Below, one piece after another: positions 7,642 to 14,188 of a DNA stretch of 14,292 nt (position 1 is its first letter; the number at the start of each line of letters is the position of its first letter). The DNA comes from Methanoregula sp. GTDB lineage: Archaea > Halobacteriota > Methanomicrobia > Methanomicrobiales > Methanospirillaceae. Both the position numbers and the translations under genes were made by a program. The stretch covers positions 1 through 14,292 of the forward strand of contig JAQWDG010000024.1 of NCBI GenBank assembly GCA_028705545.1, written 5' to 3'. The notes under the pieces were generated by a model. The model saw nothing but the letters and a program-made list of their open reading frames with translations. It was not told the origin of the DNA and did not search any database.

Positions 7642-9738
7642 TCACTCTTTTGGTTCGTCTTTTTTGTCTTTTACAAACCGGAAAGCCCCGTTGGGGATCT
7701 GCATCTCGAACCGGGCCCCGGCACCGGGTTTTCCGGTCTCGCGGATGGCGATCCCGGTGATCGAGAGGATCTCCCGGGTCAGGAACAGGCCCATGCCCGT
7801 GTTCTTCCCGATACCCCGCTCAAAAATCGTTTCCTTGTCTTTTTCCGGGATACCCACCCCGTCGTCCTCGCAGATGAGGGTGAGCCCCGTATCCGAGATC
7901 AGGTAATAAAACCGGATCGTCGTGAGGTGCTCCCCGTACCGGATCGCGTTGTCGATAAGGTTGTAGAATACCTTCTCGAGCAGCGGATCGGCGTAGACCT
8001 CGGTGTTTTCGATGTCCTCGGTAATGGTTAGCCCGGAGCCGGCAAAGTTTATGCGTGTCCGTCCGAGGATCTTGTTTAAGTTCTGCCAGGTGGGAGCGTT
8101 CACCCCCACCGACTGGTACTCCCGGGTAAACTCGATCTGGCGCTGGATGACCCGGGTAAGATCCTTGATCTGCCCGAGCAGCTCTTCGCGTTCGGCGGGA
8201 TCTTTTGTCGCCCGGGCCATGTCCACGCAGCCCAAAAGGGCCGTGATCGTGTTGAGGATATCGTGCCGGGTGATGTTGTTGAGGAGGTTGAGCTTACGGT
8301 TTGCGAGCCGGATCGCCTCCTCGGCACGCTTGCGGTCGGTGAAATCGCGAAGCACGCCGTTAACCCCGGTGGTTTTCCCGTACACGTCCATGCTGATGGT
8401 GCTCTTTGCCTCGACCCAGTGGATAAAACCCCACTTGTCCATCATGCGGAGGGTGGTGTCCATGGGAATGCCTTCGGCACTCTGCCGCTGGAATTCGAGG
8501 ACTGTACGGGTGCGGTCCCGCGTATAGACGAAACGCGAGAAGTCCTGCCCTACGATCTCCTCGACAAGGTACCCGTACCGGTTGATGGACGGTGTCACGT
8601 ACTGCACTTTTCCATCCGTACCGAGAGTAAAGAGGATATCGGACGTGTTCTCGGAAAACTCCCGAAACCGGGCCTCGGACGAGAGAAGTTCGGCATTGGC
8701 CTTCCCGATATCCCCGAGCATCGCATTGATCTCGCGGGCGAGCTCGGCGAGTTCGTCGCTGCCTTCGAGGGTTACCCGGGTAGGGCGGTCACTGCCGGTG
8801 CCGATATGGCGCACCTGCGAGATCAGGGTCTTGATCCGCGAGAGGATCGCCCGGTCCAGGAAAAAGATCATCACGAACCCAAAGAGCATCTCGGTAAAGA
8901 GGAGGATCAGGATGAACTGGTATACGGTGGCGATCCCCTCGAGGTACAGTGCGCGCGGCTCGGTCATCTTAACGACGAGCGCCGGTTCTCCGTAGATGTC
9001 GTCCAGCAGGGCATACCCGGCCACCGTATCCGCGCTCTCGGGCTGTATGATATAGGTCGGCGATACCGCATCCTCCCCGGAGAAACCCAACGAAGAGAGG
9101 TTGGCCCGGGAAACCGGTACTATCTCGACGGCAGAATCCATCCGTCCCGTCATCCCCTGCACCCCGCTGCTGTCGAGGTACTGCCCCATGATCACGACGC
9201 CCCGGGCCGGGCCGGAAAAGTCCGTGCGGACCACGGGGTGCGAGCTCACAAGGGCCGGGCCTTCGGGAAGCATCAGGATGCCGGTGGTATCCCCCCGGGG
9301 GTCGTCTGCCGCAAGGAGCGGGCTGCCCGGCCGGATCGCATCAAGCACGGCAGGGCTTACCGGGACGATTGTCCTGTTGGCTTCATCGTACGACCCGGCA
9401 TACACGATCCCCCCGGTCCGGTTGGCAATGACGAGAAAACCGATGTGCAGGCTGGCAAACGCATCGGCGTTGATGTTCCTCTGCACGTAATCCGGTCGTT
9501 CCCCTGCGACAAAATCGTACGTGTCGTCCCAGGGGCCCCAGTCACTTGCCAGTGCCGAGAGCGATCGCTCGTTGTTCGTGACAAGGGAGACCGTCTGCAT
9601 CAGGTCGTTTGCCATGTACTCTTTTTCAAGCGACTGGTAATTGGTAAGGAGAATCGCCGCAACAAAAAAGCCGGTAAGAGCGACAGCAAGGATCAGGAAT
9701 GTGATGAGGACAACAAGCGTCTTTTTCTGGAGATCCAT
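7642..9738 (-). CDS. Membrane sensor histidine kinase (CHASE4-HAMP-PAS-HisKA-HATPase)
   Basis: This 698-aa protein senses an external signal and phosphorylates a response regulator. TM1 is at about residues 8-32. An outside domain at about 45-265 carries the DWGPWDDTYDFV pattern characteristic of CHASE4. TM2 is at about 268-295 and a HAMP linker runs to about 350. A PAS domain covers about 353-470. The dimerisation/phospho-acceptor segment has His492 in the archaeal-type motif RHDILN. The ATPase domain shows an N-box NLIDN at 593-597, a G1 box DDGVGIP from 625, and GMGLFL for G2. All catalytic residues seem present, so it should be active. The response regulator lies directly downstream. The ligand cannot be predicted from the sequence. 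The long open frame on the opposite strand is a GC-bias artefact. Confidence 0.93.
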   Translation of the reverse strand: MDLQKKTLVVLITFLILAVALTGFFVAAILLTNYQSLEKEYMANDLMQTVSLVTNNERSLSALASDWGPWDDTYDFVAGERPDYVQRNINADAFASLHIGFLVIANRTGGIVYAGSYDEANRTIVPVSPAVLDAIRPGSPLLAADDPRGDTTGILMLPEGPALVSSHPVVRTDFSGPARGVVIMGQYLDSSGVQGMTGRMDSAVEIVPVSRANLSSLGFSGEDAVSPTYIIQPESADTVAGYALLDDIYGEPALVVKMTEPRALYLEGIATVYQFILILLFTEMLFGFVMIFFLDRAILSRIKTLISQVRHIGTGSDRPTRVTLEGSDELAELAREINAMLGDIGKANAELLSSEARFREFSENTSDILFTLGTDGKVQYVTPSINRYGYLVEEIVGQDFSRFVYTRDRTRTVLEFQRQSAEGIPMDTTLRMMDKWGFIHWVEAKSTISMDVYGKTTGVNGVLRDFTDRKRAEEAIRLANRKLNLLNNITRHDILNTITALLGCVDMARATKDPAEREELLGQIKDLTRVIQRQIEFTREYQSVGVNAPTWQNLNKILGRTRINFAGSGLTITEDIENTEVYADPLLEKVFYNLIDNAIRYGEHLTTIRFYYLISDTGLTLICEDDGVGIPEKDKETIFERGIGKNTGMGLFLTREILSITGIAIRETGKPGAGARFEMQIPNGAFRFVKDKKDEPKE

Positions 9739-9773
9739 GCAGGCTCACAGGTATTCGTTTGTTGAATTAGGAT

Positions 9774-9783
9774 CCATATAAAT
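9774..9783 (-). promoter_or_regulatory. TATA box of the histidine kinase operon
   Basis: On the minus strand the sequence TTTATATGG lies about 40 bases before the kinase ATG and is a good archaeal TATA match. It predicts a transcription start near 9753 and a leader of about 15 nt. The leader contains GTGAG, a partial match to the archaeal anti-Shine-Dalgarno partner. It stands out in an otherwise GC-rich stretch. Confidence 0.6.
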
Positions 9784-9932
9784 TAATGGTATTTGTGCGC
9801 AGGGTAAAATCTCCCCAAAACGTTTTTTTCGCCCGATTGTGCACGATTTTCCCAGATCTCCCCCAGGCACGCAAGGGTGAAGGAAGAACAAAGGGGAACA
9901 AGGGGTATGCCCGGCGGACGGGACAACGTACC

Positions 9933-9941
9933 GGTTTATTG
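9933..9941 (+). promoter_or_regulatory. TATA-like box before the GGGP synthase gene
   Basis: The sequence GGTTTATTG lies about 37 bases before the ATG at 9975. This fits a start site near 9963 and a short leader. The leader contains GTGATAC just before the ATG, matching part of the archaeal ribosome-binding consensus GGTGAT. The TATA match is moderate. Confidence 0.45.
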
Positions 9942-9974
9942 GGGTAAACAGCACATGTACTGAGTGATACTGAC

Positions 9975-10661
9975 ATGAAGTGGAAAGACTGGGTGCACGT
10001 GACAAAACTCGATCCCGACAAGCAGCTTAAGCCCGGCGATATCGACGCGATTGCCACGAGCGGCACTGACGCCCTGATGCTCTCGGGGACGCTCAACGTG
10101 ACAAAGGAGAATTTAGAAGCCCTCCAGAAGCAGATCGCCGCATACGATCTGCCCCTCGTGATGGAGCCGGCAGGTCCCGAGGCCGTGCTCATCCAGGGGA
10201 TCGATTACGTCTTTGTGCCCAGCGTGATGAACACGACCGACGTGCAGTGGATCGTCGGCAAGCACCGTGCCTGGGTACAGCAGCAGGACGGGCGCATCCC
10301 CTGGGACATGGTGGTTCCCGAGGCGTACATCGTCTTAAACCCTGCCTCCTCGGTGGGCAAAGTGACAAAGGCGGTCTGCGATCTGAAAGCCTCCGAAGTC
10401 GCGGCATACACGTCGGTCGCCGACCGGTATTTCCACTTCCCGGTCGTCTATATCGAATACTCGGGGACCTACGGCAACCCGGAGATCGTGAAGGCTGCCT
10501 CAGAGGCGCTCGACGAATCGATCCTCTACTATGGCGGCGGGATCAACTCGGCGGAGAAGGCCGCGGAGATGGGGAAGTACGCGGATACGATCGTGGTCGG
10601 GAACGCGGTCTACGACCTTGGCGCCGCGGTCCTGAAAGCAACCGTAGACGCGGTCCAGTAA
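9975..10661 (+). CDS. Geranylgeranylglyceryl phosphate synthase
   Basis: This 228-aa TIM-barrel enzyme joins sn-glycerol-1-phosphate and geranylgeranyl diphosphate, the first committed step of archaeal ether-lipid synthesis. The N-terminal motif HVTKLDPDK (8-16) is the diphosphate/metal-binding region of the PcrB/GGGPS family. YIEYSGTYGNPE starts at Tyr159. The glycerol-phosphate-binding loops are GGGIN at 187-191 and VVGNAVYD from 207. The length of about 230 aa and the motif order fit the group I type. The enzyme is cytosolic or membrane-associated. The gene is followed after 8 nt by the tRNA methyltransferase gene, with which it probably shares a transcript. The longer chain PcrB type seems less likely in an archaeon. 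Confidence 0.93.
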   Translation: MKWKDWVHVTKLDPDKQLKPGDIDAIATSGTDALMLSGTLNVTKENLEALQKQIAAYDLPLVMEPAGPEAVLIQGIDYVFVPSVMNTTDVQWIVGKHRAWVQQQDGRIPWDMVVPEAYIVLNPASSVGKVTKAVCDLKASEVAAYTSVADRYFHFPVVYIEYSGTYGNPEIVKAASEALDESILYYGGGINSAEKAAEMGKYADTIVVGNAVYDLGAAVLKATVDAVQ

Positions 10662-10669
10662 CCTTTTTT

Positions 10670-11452
10670 ATGCCCGAAATTGACATCGTGCTCGTCAGCC
10701 CCATCTACGAGGGAAACGTGGGGTTCACGGCACGGGTGATGAAGAACTTCGGGTTTACCCGGATGGTGCTCGTCGACCCCTGCAAACTCGGGGACGAGGC
10801 AAAAGCCCGGGCTTCGCATGCGCAGGATGTCTTAAAAAACGCGGAGATCTGCACCATCGAAGATGTGTTTGCCCGCAGCAGCATTGTGATCGCAACGACG
10901 GGCCAGGTGAGCAAGTCGGTCTGCACTCCGATGCGGATGCCGTTTTATTCGCCAAAGGAGCTCCGCGAGAAGATCGGGACGGCAGAGGGGCGGATCTCGA
11001 TCCTCTTTGGGCGGGAGAACTGGGGGCTCAATAACGAGGAGGTCAAACGCAGCGATATCATCTGCACGATCCCGACTTCAGACGAGTACCCGATCATGAA
11101 CCTCTCGCACGCGGTCGGCATCGTCTGTTACGAGCTCGCAAACCTGCCCCTGCCGCAGTACCGCCTTGCCTCGCCTTACGAGATGGGGCACCTGTACCGG
11201 CATATCGACCGGTTCCTCGACTCGGTGCACCACCCGGCGTTCAAGCGCGAGAATACGATGATCATGATCCGCCGGATCCTCGGGCGGGCATGCCTGACCA
11301 CCCGGGAGGCGAGCACCGTGCACGGCCTCCTGCGCCGGACCGAGTGGCACGTGGATCCCGATGCGCTCGAACGGGAAAAAGAGGAGATGCGCCGGCACAA
11401 AAACCCGCAGGAAGAGCCGGGTGCAGCCCCTGATCCTGACAAAGAATCGTGA
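10670..11452 (+). CDS. trmJ: tRNA (cytidine/uridine-2'-O-)methyltransferase, TrmJ family
   Basis: This 260-aa SPOUT-class enzyme uses S-adenosylmethionine to methylate the 2'-OH of a tRNA nucleotide. Position 32 is the known target of the archaeal and bacterial TrmJ families. Motif 1 is NVGFTARVMKNFGF (16-29) with the conserved Arg22. Motif 2 is ILFGRENWGL (111-120) and motif 3 is IPTSDEYPIMNLSHAV (134-149), which forms the cofactor-binding knot. The tail from about 175 on is helical and highly charged. The ATG at 10670 was chosen because MPEIDIVLVSPIYEGNVG is the family N-terminus. The open frame extends upstream only as a shadow of the GGGP synthase gene. There is no ribosome site: the start directly follows a run of six T. 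Confidence 0.9.
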   Translation: MPEIDIVLVSPIYEGNVGFTARVMKNFGFTRMVLVDPCKLGDEAKARASHAQDVLKNAEICTIEDVFARSSIVIATTGQVSKSVCTPMRMPFYSPKELREKIGTAEGRISILFGRENWGLNNEEVKRSDIICTIPTSDEYPIMNLSHAVGIVCYELANLPLPQYRLASPYEMGHLYRHIDRFLDSVHHPAFKRENTMIMIRRILGRACLTTREASTVHGLLRRTEWHVDPDALEREKEEMRRHKNPQEEPGAAPDPDKES

Positions 11453-11495
11453 CCGGCCCGGCACCGGCACAGATTCCCGTTGCCGGCCTGCGTTC

Positions 11496-11500
11496 CTTTT
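11496..11500 (+). terminator. T-run after trmJ
   Basis: A run of five T about 45 bases past the trmJ stop follows a GC-rich stretch with a short inverted GCCGG/CCGGC pairing. This arrangement could end the GGGP synthase-trmJ transcript before the ferredoxin gene. The T-run is short, so the call is tentative. Confidence 0.3.
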
Positions 11501-11574
11501 TGGGCATATACCCGGGGCGATGGCGGCGTTTTGTCACATCCGCAACCCTTATCGGGCTCCCGTACCTACATGCG

Positions 11575-11603
11575 CCTATCTGAAGGGATAAGGATAAGAT
11601 AGG
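11575..11603. promoter_or_regulatory. Small dyad just before the ferredoxin start
   Basis: CCTATC at 11575-11580 and GATAGG at 11598-11603 form a 6-bp inverted repeat with a 17-nt spacer ending two bases before the ferredoxin ATG. The spacer holds GAAGGGATAAGG, the only purine-rich stretch that could act as a ribosome site. If the mRNA folds here, the site would lie in the loop. Six-base arms can arise by chance. Confidence 0.25.
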
Positions 11604-11605
11604 CC

Positions 11606-11830
11606 ATGAAGGTAAAAATCGACCGGATGCAGTGCGTGAGCTGCGGTTCCTGCTGGGATACGTGCCCGGCGCTCTTTGTGCAGAATGCTGACGACTCGTT
11701 CTCCCAGATCGTGCCGGAGTACCAGGATAACAACGACCTTTCGGCAAGCATCGACCTGCCCGACAGCATCGGTTGTACCCGTGATGCAGCCGATCTCTGC
11801 CCGTCGGCCATCATCACCATCGAAGAATAA
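11606..11830 (+). CDS. Single-cluster [4Fe-4S] ferredoxin
   Basis: This 74-aa protein should be a cytosolic low-potential electron carrier. The binding motif is Cys10-x2-Cys13-x2-Cys16, with the fourth ligand Cys65 followed by Pro. Two further cysteines, Cys20 and Cys57, sit where the second cluster of a 2[4Fe-4S] ferredoxin would be bound. The other ligands of that second cluster are missing. In Pyrococcus furiosus-type single-cluster ferredoxins the equivalent pair forms a disulfide, which is the likely role here. The acidic surface (many Asp and Glu) is typical. It stands alone between trmJ and the convergent PH-domain gene, so its redox partner cannot be inferred from its neighbours. Confidence 0.92.
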   Translation: MKVKIDRMQCVSCGSCWDTCPALFVQNADDSFSQIVPEYQDNNDLSASIDLPDSIGCTRDAADLCPSAIITIEE

Positions 11831-11984
11831 GCAGCCCCGGGCTATCGCCGCACGGGAATGACTGTTTTACCCGGATACCGGCAGAAACCCGAAAAGGGAC
11901 CGTATTTTTCCCGGGAGATGACTTCCCGTTCCGGTACTTCAGGAACGGCAGCCCGGATCCCGGGGATTCGGTAAAAAGTCTGGT

Positions 11985-12051
11985 AAAAAAGGACTATTTT
12001 TTAGCCACGGTTGCTTCCTGCAGGCATCGGTGCGATGCGCTGTGCAGGAAG
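11985..12051. terminator. Nested hairpin and T-runs between convergent genes
   Basis: CTTCCTGCA (12014-12022) pairs perfectly with TGCAGGAAG (12043-12051). Inside it GCATCG (12024-12029) pairs with CGATGC (12033-12038) around a three-base loop. On the minus strand this hairpin follows the PH-domain gene by about 20 bases and leads into T6 (11985-11990). On the plus strand a T6 run at 11997-12002 lies downstream of the ferredoxin gene. The element probably ends transcription from both sides. It could also be the 3' end of a small RNA. Confidence 0.5.
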
Positions 12052-12071
12052 GGGAGTGGCCGGGTGCCCCC

Positions 12072-12710
12072 TTACTTTTTTTGTTGTTCGAGAAGCGTGC
12101 GGATCCTGCGGAGTTCGTCAAGGATCAACAGGCTTGTCCCGATCGGTGTCCGCGGTTGTTCGGGAGCGGCGGTGGCTGGTGTACTCTGGCGGCCTGTCCC
12201 GGTTGCGTCCCCGGACCCGTTGTTGCAGGCATGGACGGCATTGCGCAGCAGTTCGCGGAGTTCCTCGGCGTGCTCGATTGCCTCGATGCGGATCTCGGGT
12301 GTTCCCTGCCCGGAATACCCGGCGGTCTGGACCGCGATGCTCGATATATTGAGCCAGCGCATGACCGGCCCCTGCCGGAGATCGAGGTTGGTGATCCGGT
12401 TATACGGGACGATGCCGGTTGTCCTGAACCAGACGCCGCGGCGCCAGCGGAGTTCGTCGGCGTGGAGTTCGTAGAACATGGATTCATAATACAATTTTGT
12501 CCAGGTGAAAAACAGGCCGGTTGCAAGGATGAGCAGGCCAACGATTGCGATGCCCACATATCCGTCCACGGCCCCGGTAAGGACCATGGGCAGGATACAG
12601 ACCACTACGATGAAGGCGAGGAAAAGGATGAAGTCGATGAAAAACCACTTAACAAGCGATTCGGAAGGCTTGAAGGGCACATTGCGGGGAAAAAGTTCTG
12701 TATCTGCCAT
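12072..12710 (-). CDS. Membrane protein with bacterial-type PH domain (bPH2, DUF304-like)
   Basis: This 212-aa protein has two hydrophobic segments near its N-terminus, at about residues 22-45 and 50-70. A PH-like domain typical of the YdbS/YdbT family follows: ELHADELRWRRGVWFRTTGI, then VPYNRITNLDLRQGPVMRWL and IAVQTAGYSG. After an Ala/Pro/Thr-rich linker the protein ends in a short charged helix (LDELRRIRTLLEQQKK) that could form a coiled coil. The molecular role of the family is not established; it is an inner-face membrane protein. I chose the ATG at 12710 (MADTELF). The in-frame ATG five codons earlier (12725) would lie too close to the TATA-like box. There is no linked gene on the same strand, so context gives no function. 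Confidence 0.8.
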   Translation of the reverse strand: MADTELFPRNVPFKPSESLVKWFFIDFILFLAFIVVVCILPMVLTGAVDGYVGIAIVGLLILATGLFFTWTKLYYESMFYELHADELRWRRGVWFRTTGIVPYNRITNLDLRQGPVMRWLNISSIAVQTAGYSGQGTPEIRIEAIEHAEELRELLRNAVHACNNGSGDATGTGRQSTPATAAPEQPRTPIGTSLLILDELRRIRTLLEQQKK

Positions 12711-12733
12711 GATTATCTGAATCAATATACCGT

Positions 12734-12743
12734 GAGATATCTA
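12734..12743 (-). promoter_or_regulatory. TATA-like box of the PH-domain gene
   Basis: On the minus strand TAGATATCTC lies about 28 bases before the ATG at 12710. It would start a nearly leaderless transcript, which fits the absence of a ribosome site there. A second AT-rich motif at 12723-12730 lies too close to the ATG to serve it. Confidence 0.35.
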
Positions 12744-12860
12744 TGAAAACATATCGGGCATTTACCCGGGACAGGTTCCCGAACCTGCATCGCTGAATAC
12801 ACTAATACCGGTGCCAGTGACCGGGCCGCTCACAAAAACCGGACAACAAAGGGGGGTAGT

Positions 12861-12890
12861 CCCCCCTCCTCTTCCGGAAGAGTGGGGGGG
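12861..12890. repeat. Large imperfect palindrome inside the G-rich tract
   Basis: A C-run and a G-run flank a perfect 14-bp palindrome CTCTTCCGGAAGAG at 12869-12882. Together they give a 30-bp near-perfect inverted repeat. This C-rich arm, short centre, G-rich arm layout resembles small dispersed intergenic palindromic elements of other prokaryotes. Copies elsewhere in the genome cannot be checked here. Confidence 0.5.
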
Positions 12891-13305
12891 GAGGGGGGCC
12901 GGCATAAAAAAATCCGGGCAGGTGGGTGGGGGGCCTCCTGAAATTTTTTGGCGGGGAGGGTACCCCCACCCCATTCATGCGATACCCCACCCCCCCTGAT
13001 CGTAACCGGAGGGGTGGGGTCCCCTCCCCTTCTCGCCGGACGCTCCACGCGAAGCACAGGTTTAGGAACTGGAAAGGGGGAGGGGTGGTCCCCTGTTTTG
13101 TGCGGAACAGGGGGGGGTGGGGGTCTGTTCATGAAAATGGAAAACTGAGGGGAGGGGGGCAGGTCTTAATGTTACTAAGGGGGGTGGGGTCTGGTGTTGA
13201 GGGGGAGGGGTATACCCCCCTATCGATCTTTAGGACACCTTTCGATCCTAGATCCTTGTAGGAAGATGGGGGTTGTCGCCCCCATACCCCCACAAACGAG
13301 GAACG

Positions 13306-13337
13306 CCGCCGCCCCCGACGGGGCGCCCCCGCGGCGG
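13306..13337. repeat. GC-rich nested hairpin before the AT-rich gene
   Basis: CCGCCGC at 13306-13312 pairs with GCGGCGG at 13331-13337. Within it CCCC at 13313-13316 pairs with GGGG at 13320-13323 around GAC. This is the last GC-rich element before an abrupt shift to AT-rich DNA at about 13338. It could insulate the following gene from upstream transcription, but there is no T-run after it. Confidence 0.45.
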
Positions 13338-13348
13338 ATCAAAATTAA

Positions 13349-13359
13349 GATATATTTTA
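13349..13359 (+). promoter_or_regulatory. TATA box of the DnaJ-like gene
   Basis: GATATATTTTA is a strong archaeal TATA match, preceded by an A-rich BRE-like stretch. It predicts a transcript start within a few bases of the ATG at 13376, and no ribosome site precedes that ATG. A leaderless mRNA is therefore likely. A second motif GATATATC follows at 13361-13368. Confidence 0.55.
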
Positions 13360-13375
13360 GGATATATCTCTGTCA

Positions 13376-14095
13376 ATGGATTCCTCAAACCCTCCTCTGC
13401 CCGGTGCAGACCTTCTAATGCACTTTACAATATCTCCTGACAAAGCAGGACTGGAATCTTATCAAGATATTAAATTGATACATACAGAAATTTGTCCCTT
13501 GTGTAAGGGGTTGGATAAAGACTGTAAAAAATGTCATGGTATTGGCCACAAATGGGTTCACCGAAGAATAGAGGTAAAAATTCCTGAAGGTATAACGGAA
13601 GGAATGCGACTTCGATTAGAAGGTCTCGGCCAAGCTGGGGATTATGGTACGAAAAGTGGAGATCTTTATATTGAAATCCACTTTAAATCGCGGATACACC
13701 GGATATCTGAAAGAGTATTTAATTTTTTAAGGATTCCTTTTTTTAAAAAGCAAAAAAATGTTGTTTCTACTGTTGAAACTCTTTCGAAAAAACTTGTTAT
13801 TGATGCAATAGATGATAAAAATTTTACAGATAATGAAAAATATGCTGAATTATCCAACAAATGTATTCCCCCCCAAAAAGAAAACGAGGAGAAATGTTCT
13901 GGTTGTAAACGGATATTCCCGACGAAAAACCTTATTCAATGTGGACCCTGTTATGAAAAATTCAATCGAAAAAAATTATTTTGTCCAAAATGCTGGAAAA
14001 AACATCAATGGACTCACGGCAGGGCACCACCAGCGGGAATCGAATATCATTCTGATGGTACATATGCTGGGTTTGATGGATCTGAAAAATTTTAG
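13376..14095 (+). CDS. J-domain-less mini-DnaJ substrate-binding protein with C-terminal zinc module
   Basis: This 239-aa protein has no J domain. Residues 10-110 follow the order of DnaJ C-terminal domain I. PGADLL (9-14) matches the GADL strand. CPLCKG (40-45) and CKKCHGIG (50-57) match the first and fourth zinc repeats. VKIPEGITEGMRLRLEGLGQ (67-86) and SGDLYIEIHFK (94-104) match the strands after the zinc finger. The middle two zinc repeats and domain II are absent. A Lys-rich linker (115-170) leads to Cys174, 177, 189, 192, 203, 206 with His210 and His214, a likely two-zinc module. The tail is Gly/Tyr-rich. I keep the first ATG because GADL lies before the next Met (residue 15). The gene is AT-rich unlike all its neighbours, which suggests transfer. 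Likely role: binding unfolded or partner protein without recruiting Hsp70. Function is unknown. Confidence 0.8.
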   Translation: MDSSNPPLPGADLLMHFTISPDKAGLESYQDIKLIHTEICPLCKGLDKDCKKCHGIGHKWVHRRIEVKIPEGITEGMRLRLEGLGQAGDYGTKSGDLYIEIHFKSRIHRISERVFNFLRIPFFKKQKNVVSTVETLSKKLVIDAIDDKNFTDNEKYAELSNKCIPPQKENEEKCSGCKRIFPTKNLIQCGPCYEKFNRKKLFCPKCWKKHQWTHGRAPPAGIEYHSDGTYAGFDGSEKF

Positions 14096-14188
14096 TAAAC
14101 TTGATAATAGTTACGAGGGGTGGGCAATGTGCAAATAATCCAAAACGGATTCTCACGTTTTCAGAGAAACTTCCCTAAAACAAAGCGA

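Larger units (their letters stand above)
12840..13340. repeat. G-run and GC-palindrome tract without credible genes
   Basis: About 500 bases are dominated by runs of four to eight G on the plus strand, broken by short palindromes of the form GGGG-4 to 6 nt-CCCC. Examples are 12851-12866, 13010-13030, 13081-13094, 13206-13220 and 13266-13285. The GGGGTGGGG unit recurs at 13011-13019 and 13181-13189, with its complement near 12984-12992. At least one stretch (13179-13210) has four G-runs of four or more with short loops and could form a G-quadruplex. Open frames across it encode only Gly/Pro/Trp-rich periodic sequence and are rejected. The tract separates ordinary GC-rich genes from an AT-rich gene. 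Confidence 0.7.

Noticed and set aside
8263..9765. Long plus-strand open frame (500 aa) opposite the histidine kinase
   Set aside because: It is an antisense shadow of a well-supported kinase in GC-rich DNA, and the translation shows no recognisable domain.
10247..10669. N-terminal extension of the trmJ open frame
   Set aside because: It lies in a second frame of the GGGP synthase gene. The family N-terminus begins at the ATG at 10670.
11361..11591. Small open frame between trmJ and ferredoxin
   Set aside because: It mostly overlaps the 3' end of trmJ in another frame and has Arg-rich, random-looking sequence.
12926..13261. Gly/Pro/Trp-rich open frames on both strands in the G-rich tract
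   Set aside because: The composition simply follows the G-runs and palindromes. There is no ribosome site, domain or codon signature.
12840..13337. CRISPR array in the repeated G-rich tract
   Set aside because: The repeats are short, irregular in length and spacing, and there are no uniform spacers or cas genes.
13812..14138. Second open frame (108 aa) over the 3' half of the DnaJ-like gene
   Set aside because: The overlapping frame lacks recognisable motifs, whereas the sense frame has ordered zinc ligands and a DnaJ-like domain.
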